Source: Ancylobacter novellus (GTDB lineage: Bacteria; Pseudomonadota; Alphaproteobacteria; Rhizobiales; Xanthobacteraceae). From it: DNA of 15,484 nucleotides. Position numbers and translations under genes: made by a program. The notes beneath the pieces were generated by a model, which searched no databases, was not told where the DNA came from, and worked only from the letters and a program-made list of their open reading frames with translations. Below, piece by piece: positions 13,213 to 15,484 of this stretch. The stretch spans positions 1-15,484 of the forward strand of contig QFQD01000080.1 of assembly GCA_003241485.1 (NCBI GenBank), read 5' to 3'. The stretch's first letter is position 1; every line of letters begins with the position of its first letter.

Positions 13213-14106
13213 CTAGAGCGCCAGCACCTTCTTCACATTGTTGGCGTGGACTTCCTCATAGGGCGCGAAATAGCTCAGCGTCCCCGAGGCGATGTCCTCG
13301 GCGATGAAGGTCGACAGGTCCTGGTCCGCCAGCGACATGTCGGCGCGCGTGCGGATGAGCTTCTTCACATAGCGGATCGTCGCGTCGATCAGCCCCTCGC
13401 CGTAACCGCCGGCGGCGATGACGTCGCGCGCACCGTGATTGGGCAGGATGTGGGGATAGCCCCACGCCTTGATGCGCTTCAGCTCCTCCACATGCACGCC
13501 GAGCCGCTCCGGTTCGGCGACATAGGTGATCGGCTCCTCCAGCGTGTCGCCGGCGAGCATGATCCCGAGCTGCGGCAGCAGCAGGATCAGCCCGTCATGG
13601 CTGTGGATCTCCGCCGGCTCCAGCTCCACCTTGATCGGGCCGACCCACAGTTCCGTGGGGCCGGTGATGAGCCGGTTGGGCATCACCAACGGCTTGATGG
13701 GCGGGTTGGCGGTCTCGATCTCCTCGCGATGGGCGAGGAGCGCCTTGTGGGTGAGGTCGAGCGCGATGATCTCGCAATCGGCGAACACCTCGTTGCCGGC
13801 GACATGGTCGTCATGCCAGTGGCTCAGCACGACGCGGATCGAGGCGACGCCGGCCTCCTCCAGCACGGTGCGCATCATCCGCGCATGGGTCAGCGAGATG
13901 TGGGTGTCGTAGACGATCGCCTCATGGCCGGCCACCACGGCATAGACGCACACGCCGAGCGCATAGGCGCCATCGTCCAGCCAGTTCGGCGCGGCAGAGT
14001 GCGCCCGCGCGCCGGGAATGCGTCCGTCATAGAAGGCAAAGACATTCGGGTGCGGGCGCAGCACGCTCATTGTGGAGCCGAGCGGCAACAGGGTGGGGGC
14101 GGTCAT
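13213..14106 (-). CDS. MBL-fold metallo-hydrolase of unknown substrate
   Basis: The 297-aa protein has the metallo-beta-lactamase superfamily metal site: SHWHDDH (95-101, giving H96, H98, D100, H101), H170 in EIHSHDG, D187 in LAGDT and H224 in LPNHGAR. This is a complete set for a binuclear zinc or iron hydrolase. No signal peptide is visible, so it is probably cytoplasmic and not a secreted beta-lactamase. The superfamily includes lactonases, glyoxalase II-like thioesterases and other hydrolases; the sequence alone does not reveal the substrate. It lies on the opposite strand between mraY and murD, breaking the usual murein gene order, and is divergent from murD across 107 bp. Base composition looks like its neighbours. 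The ATG at 14104-14106 has a modest GAGAG site; an internal Met13 is an alternative start. Confidence 0.85.
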   Translation of the reverse strand: MTAPTLLPLGSTMSVLRPHPNVFAFYDGRIPGARAHSAAPNWLDDGAYALGVCVYAVVAGHEAIVYDTHISLTHARMMRTVLEEAGVASIRVVLSHWHDDHVAGNEVFADCEIIALDLTHKALLAHREEIETANPPIKPLVMPNRLITGPTELWVGPIKVELEPAEIHSHDGLILLLPQLGIMLAGDTLEEPITYVAEPERLGVHVEELKRIKAWGYPHILPNHGARDVIAAGGYGEGLIDATIRYVKKLIRTRADMSLADQDLSTFIAEDIASGTLSYFAPYEEVHANNVKKVLAL

Positions 14107-14213
14107 GCGACTCTCGCGACAACGGGGCGTGGTGCGCGATCATTTCATCCGTGCCGGAAATGCGCTAGCCAAGGCGTGCCCGGTTCGGCACCCCACATCT
14201 CAGGTCGACCCTC

Positions 14214-15484
14214 ATGATTCCCGTCAGCTCCCTACATGACCGCGCGGTGGCCCTGTTCGGCCTCGGCGGTTCCGGCCTTGCCACCGCGCGCGCGCTGATC
14301 GCCGGCGGGGCGCGTGTGACGGCGTGGGACGATTCGCCCGCCTCCGTGGAGAAGGCGGTGGCGGAGGGCATTCCCACGGGAGACCTGCGCACGCTCGACT
14401 GGAGCGCCATCGCCGCGCTGGTGCTGGCGCCGGGGGTGCCGCTGACACATCCCGTGCCGCACTGGAGTGTCGAGCTGGCGCGGAAGGCCGGCGTCGAGGT
14501 GATCGGCGATATCGAGCTGTTCTGCCGCGAGCGGCGTCTGGCGGTCCGCCGCCCGCCCTTCGCCGCGATCACCGGCACCAATGGCAAATCGACCACCACG
14601 GCGCTGCTGGCCCATCTCATGAAGGTCGGCGGGCGGGACGCGCAGATCGGCGGCAATTTCGGTCCTGCCATTCTGGGGCTGGAGCCGCCGAAGCCGGGGC
14701 GGGTCTATGTGATCGAATGTTCCTCCTACCAGATCGACCTTGCCCCAAGTCTCGATCCGGCGGTCGGCATCCTGCTCAACCTCTCGCCCGACCATCTCGA
14801 CCGGCACGGCACCATGGAGCACTACGCCGCCGTGAAGGAACGCCTCGTCGCGCAGGTCGAGGCCGGCGGAACGGCGGTGGTGGGGGTCGATGACGACTGG
14901 AGCCGCGCCATTGCCGACCGGCTGGAATCCGCCGGCAAGCGGGTGGTGCGCATCTCCGTGCGCGAGGTGCTGGCGGACGGGATTTCGCTCGCGGGCACGG
15001 ACCTGATCGTCACTGAAGCCGGGCGCACGGTGTTCACCCTGCCGCTCGCGGGCATCGGCTCGCTGCGCGGGGCGCATAATGCGCAGAATGCCGCCGCCGC
15101 CTTTGCGGCCGCACGGGCGCTCGGGCTGGCGCCGGAGGTGATCGCCACCGGGATCAAGAGCTTCCCCGGTCTCGCGCATCGCATGGAGCAGGTGCGCACC
15201 ATCGGCAACGTCCTGTTCGTCAACGATTCCAAGGCGACCAATGCCGATGCGGCGGAGCGGGCGCTGGTCTCCTTCGACGACATCTTCTGGATCGCCGGCG
15301 GCAAACCGAAGGCGGGCGGCATCACCCCGCTGGCGCCTTATTTCCCGCGTGTGCGCAAGGCCTATCTCATCGGCGAGGCGACGGAGGAGTTCGCCGCGAC
15401 ACTCGGCGAGGCGGTGGCCTTCGAGAGATCCGGCACGCTCGATGTCGCGGTCGCGAGCGCGGCGCGTGACGCGGCGGCATCCGG
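14214..15484 (+). CDS. murD: UDP-N-acetylmuramoylalanine--D-glutamate ligase (partial, runs off the right edge)
   Basis: About 423 residues are present with no stop before the window ends; MurD is usually about 440-470 aa, so only the tail is missing. It adds D-Glu to UDP-MurNAc-L-Ala with ATP. Motifs are the N-terminal UDP-binding loop LFGLGGSGLA (14-23), P-loop TGTNGKSTTTA (120-130), IECSSYQIDL (167-176) and LNLSPDHLDRHGTMEHY (188-204), then the third-domain motifs AHRMEQV and NDSKATNADAAERAL. IAGGKPKAGG stands where many MurD have GGxDKG. The ATG at 14214 has AGG 9 bp upstream and gives the normal N-terminus. The 107-bp gap to the divergent metallo-hydrolase gene must hold its promoter unless transcription reads through from mraY; no strong promoter was recognised there. 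Confidence 0.95.
   Translation, partial: MIPVSSLHDRAVALFGLGGSGLATARALIAGGARVTAWDDSPASVEKAVAEGIPTGDLRTLDWSAIAALVLAPGVPLTHPVPHWSVELARKAGVEVIGDIELFCRERRLAVRRPPFAAITGTNGKSTTTALLAHLMKVGGRDAQIGGNFGPAILGLEPPKPGRVYVIECSSYQIDLAPSLDPAVGILLNLSPDHLDRHGTMEHYAAVKERLVAQVEAGGTAVVGVDDDWSRAIADRLESAGKRVVRISVREVLADGISLAGTDLIVTEAGRTVFTLPLAGIGSLRGAHNAQNAAAAFAAARALGLAPEVIATGIKSFPGLAHRMEQVRTIGNVLFVNDSKATNADAAERALVSFDDIFWIAGGKPKAGGITPLAPYFPRVRKAYLIGEATEEFAATLGEAVAFERSGTLDVAVASAARDAAAS

Noticed and set aside
13213..14106. The metallo-hydrolase as an acquired beta-lactamase resistance gene
   Set aside because: There is no signal peptide, no mobile-element sequence nearby, and composition like its neighbours; the shared fold alone does not support beta-lactamase activity.
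14324..14893. A 189-codon + strand open frame at the right end
   Set aside because: It is out of frame with murD, which starts at 14214 and stays open to the edge; the murD motifs are all in the other frame, so there is no frameshift.

Overview
The window is high-GC chromosomal DNA of an alphaproteobacterium, most likely of the order Hyphomicrobiales (Rhizobiales) and possibly near Xanthobacteraceae. The placement is inferred from the protein sequences, the gene order and the alphaproteobacterial form of the RNase P RNA; no search was run. It is mainly a cell-wall and cell-division locus: the left half of the dcw (division and cell wall) cluster with a group of murein-remodelling genes upstream.

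Left part (1-4605): the 3' end of pntB (transhydrogenase beta subunit) closes with a strong intrinsic terminator. A lipoprotein with an extensin-like C-terminal domain and a Pro-rich repeat tail follows on the + strand. It is convergent with an unusual dapB homologue on the - strand. Upstream of dapB on the same strand lies rnpB, the RNase P RNA, which is easily missed because it encodes no protein. Next come a small secreted SLT-type lytic transglycosylase and an AmpD-like N-acetylmuramoyl-L-alanine amidase, both on the - strand.

Right part (4606-15484): a 292-bp divergent regulatory gap leads into mraZ-rsmH-ftsL-ftsI-murE-murF-mraY, all on the + strand and mostly tightly packed (ATGA overlap of mraZ/rsmH, gaps of 5-15 bp elsewhere). 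Two wider gaps, before murE (131 bp) and before mraY (123 bp), hold small hairpins. After mraY the operon is broken by a metallo-beta-lactamase-fold hydrolase gene on the opposite strand. murD then resumes on the + strand and runs off the right edge.

How the genes fit together: MurD, MurE, MurF and MraY are successive steps of UDP-MurNAc-pentapeptide and lipid I synthesis, and MurE carries the meso-DAP-recognising DNPR motif. A canonical DapB would supply the meso-DAP branch. FtsL and FtsI build septal murein. The extensin-like protein, the lytic transglycosylase and the amidase would trim or recycle murein. MraZ and RsmH are the regulator and 16S rRNA methyltransferase that usually head this cluster.

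Nothing here looks like a mobile element, CRISPR array or defence island, and I do not see a clearly new system. The best leads are the DapB homologue lacking the catalytic His pair, the metallo-hydrolase gene inside the dcw cluster, candidate MraZ and CtrA sites, and a cluster of palindromes between the transglycosylase and amidase genes.
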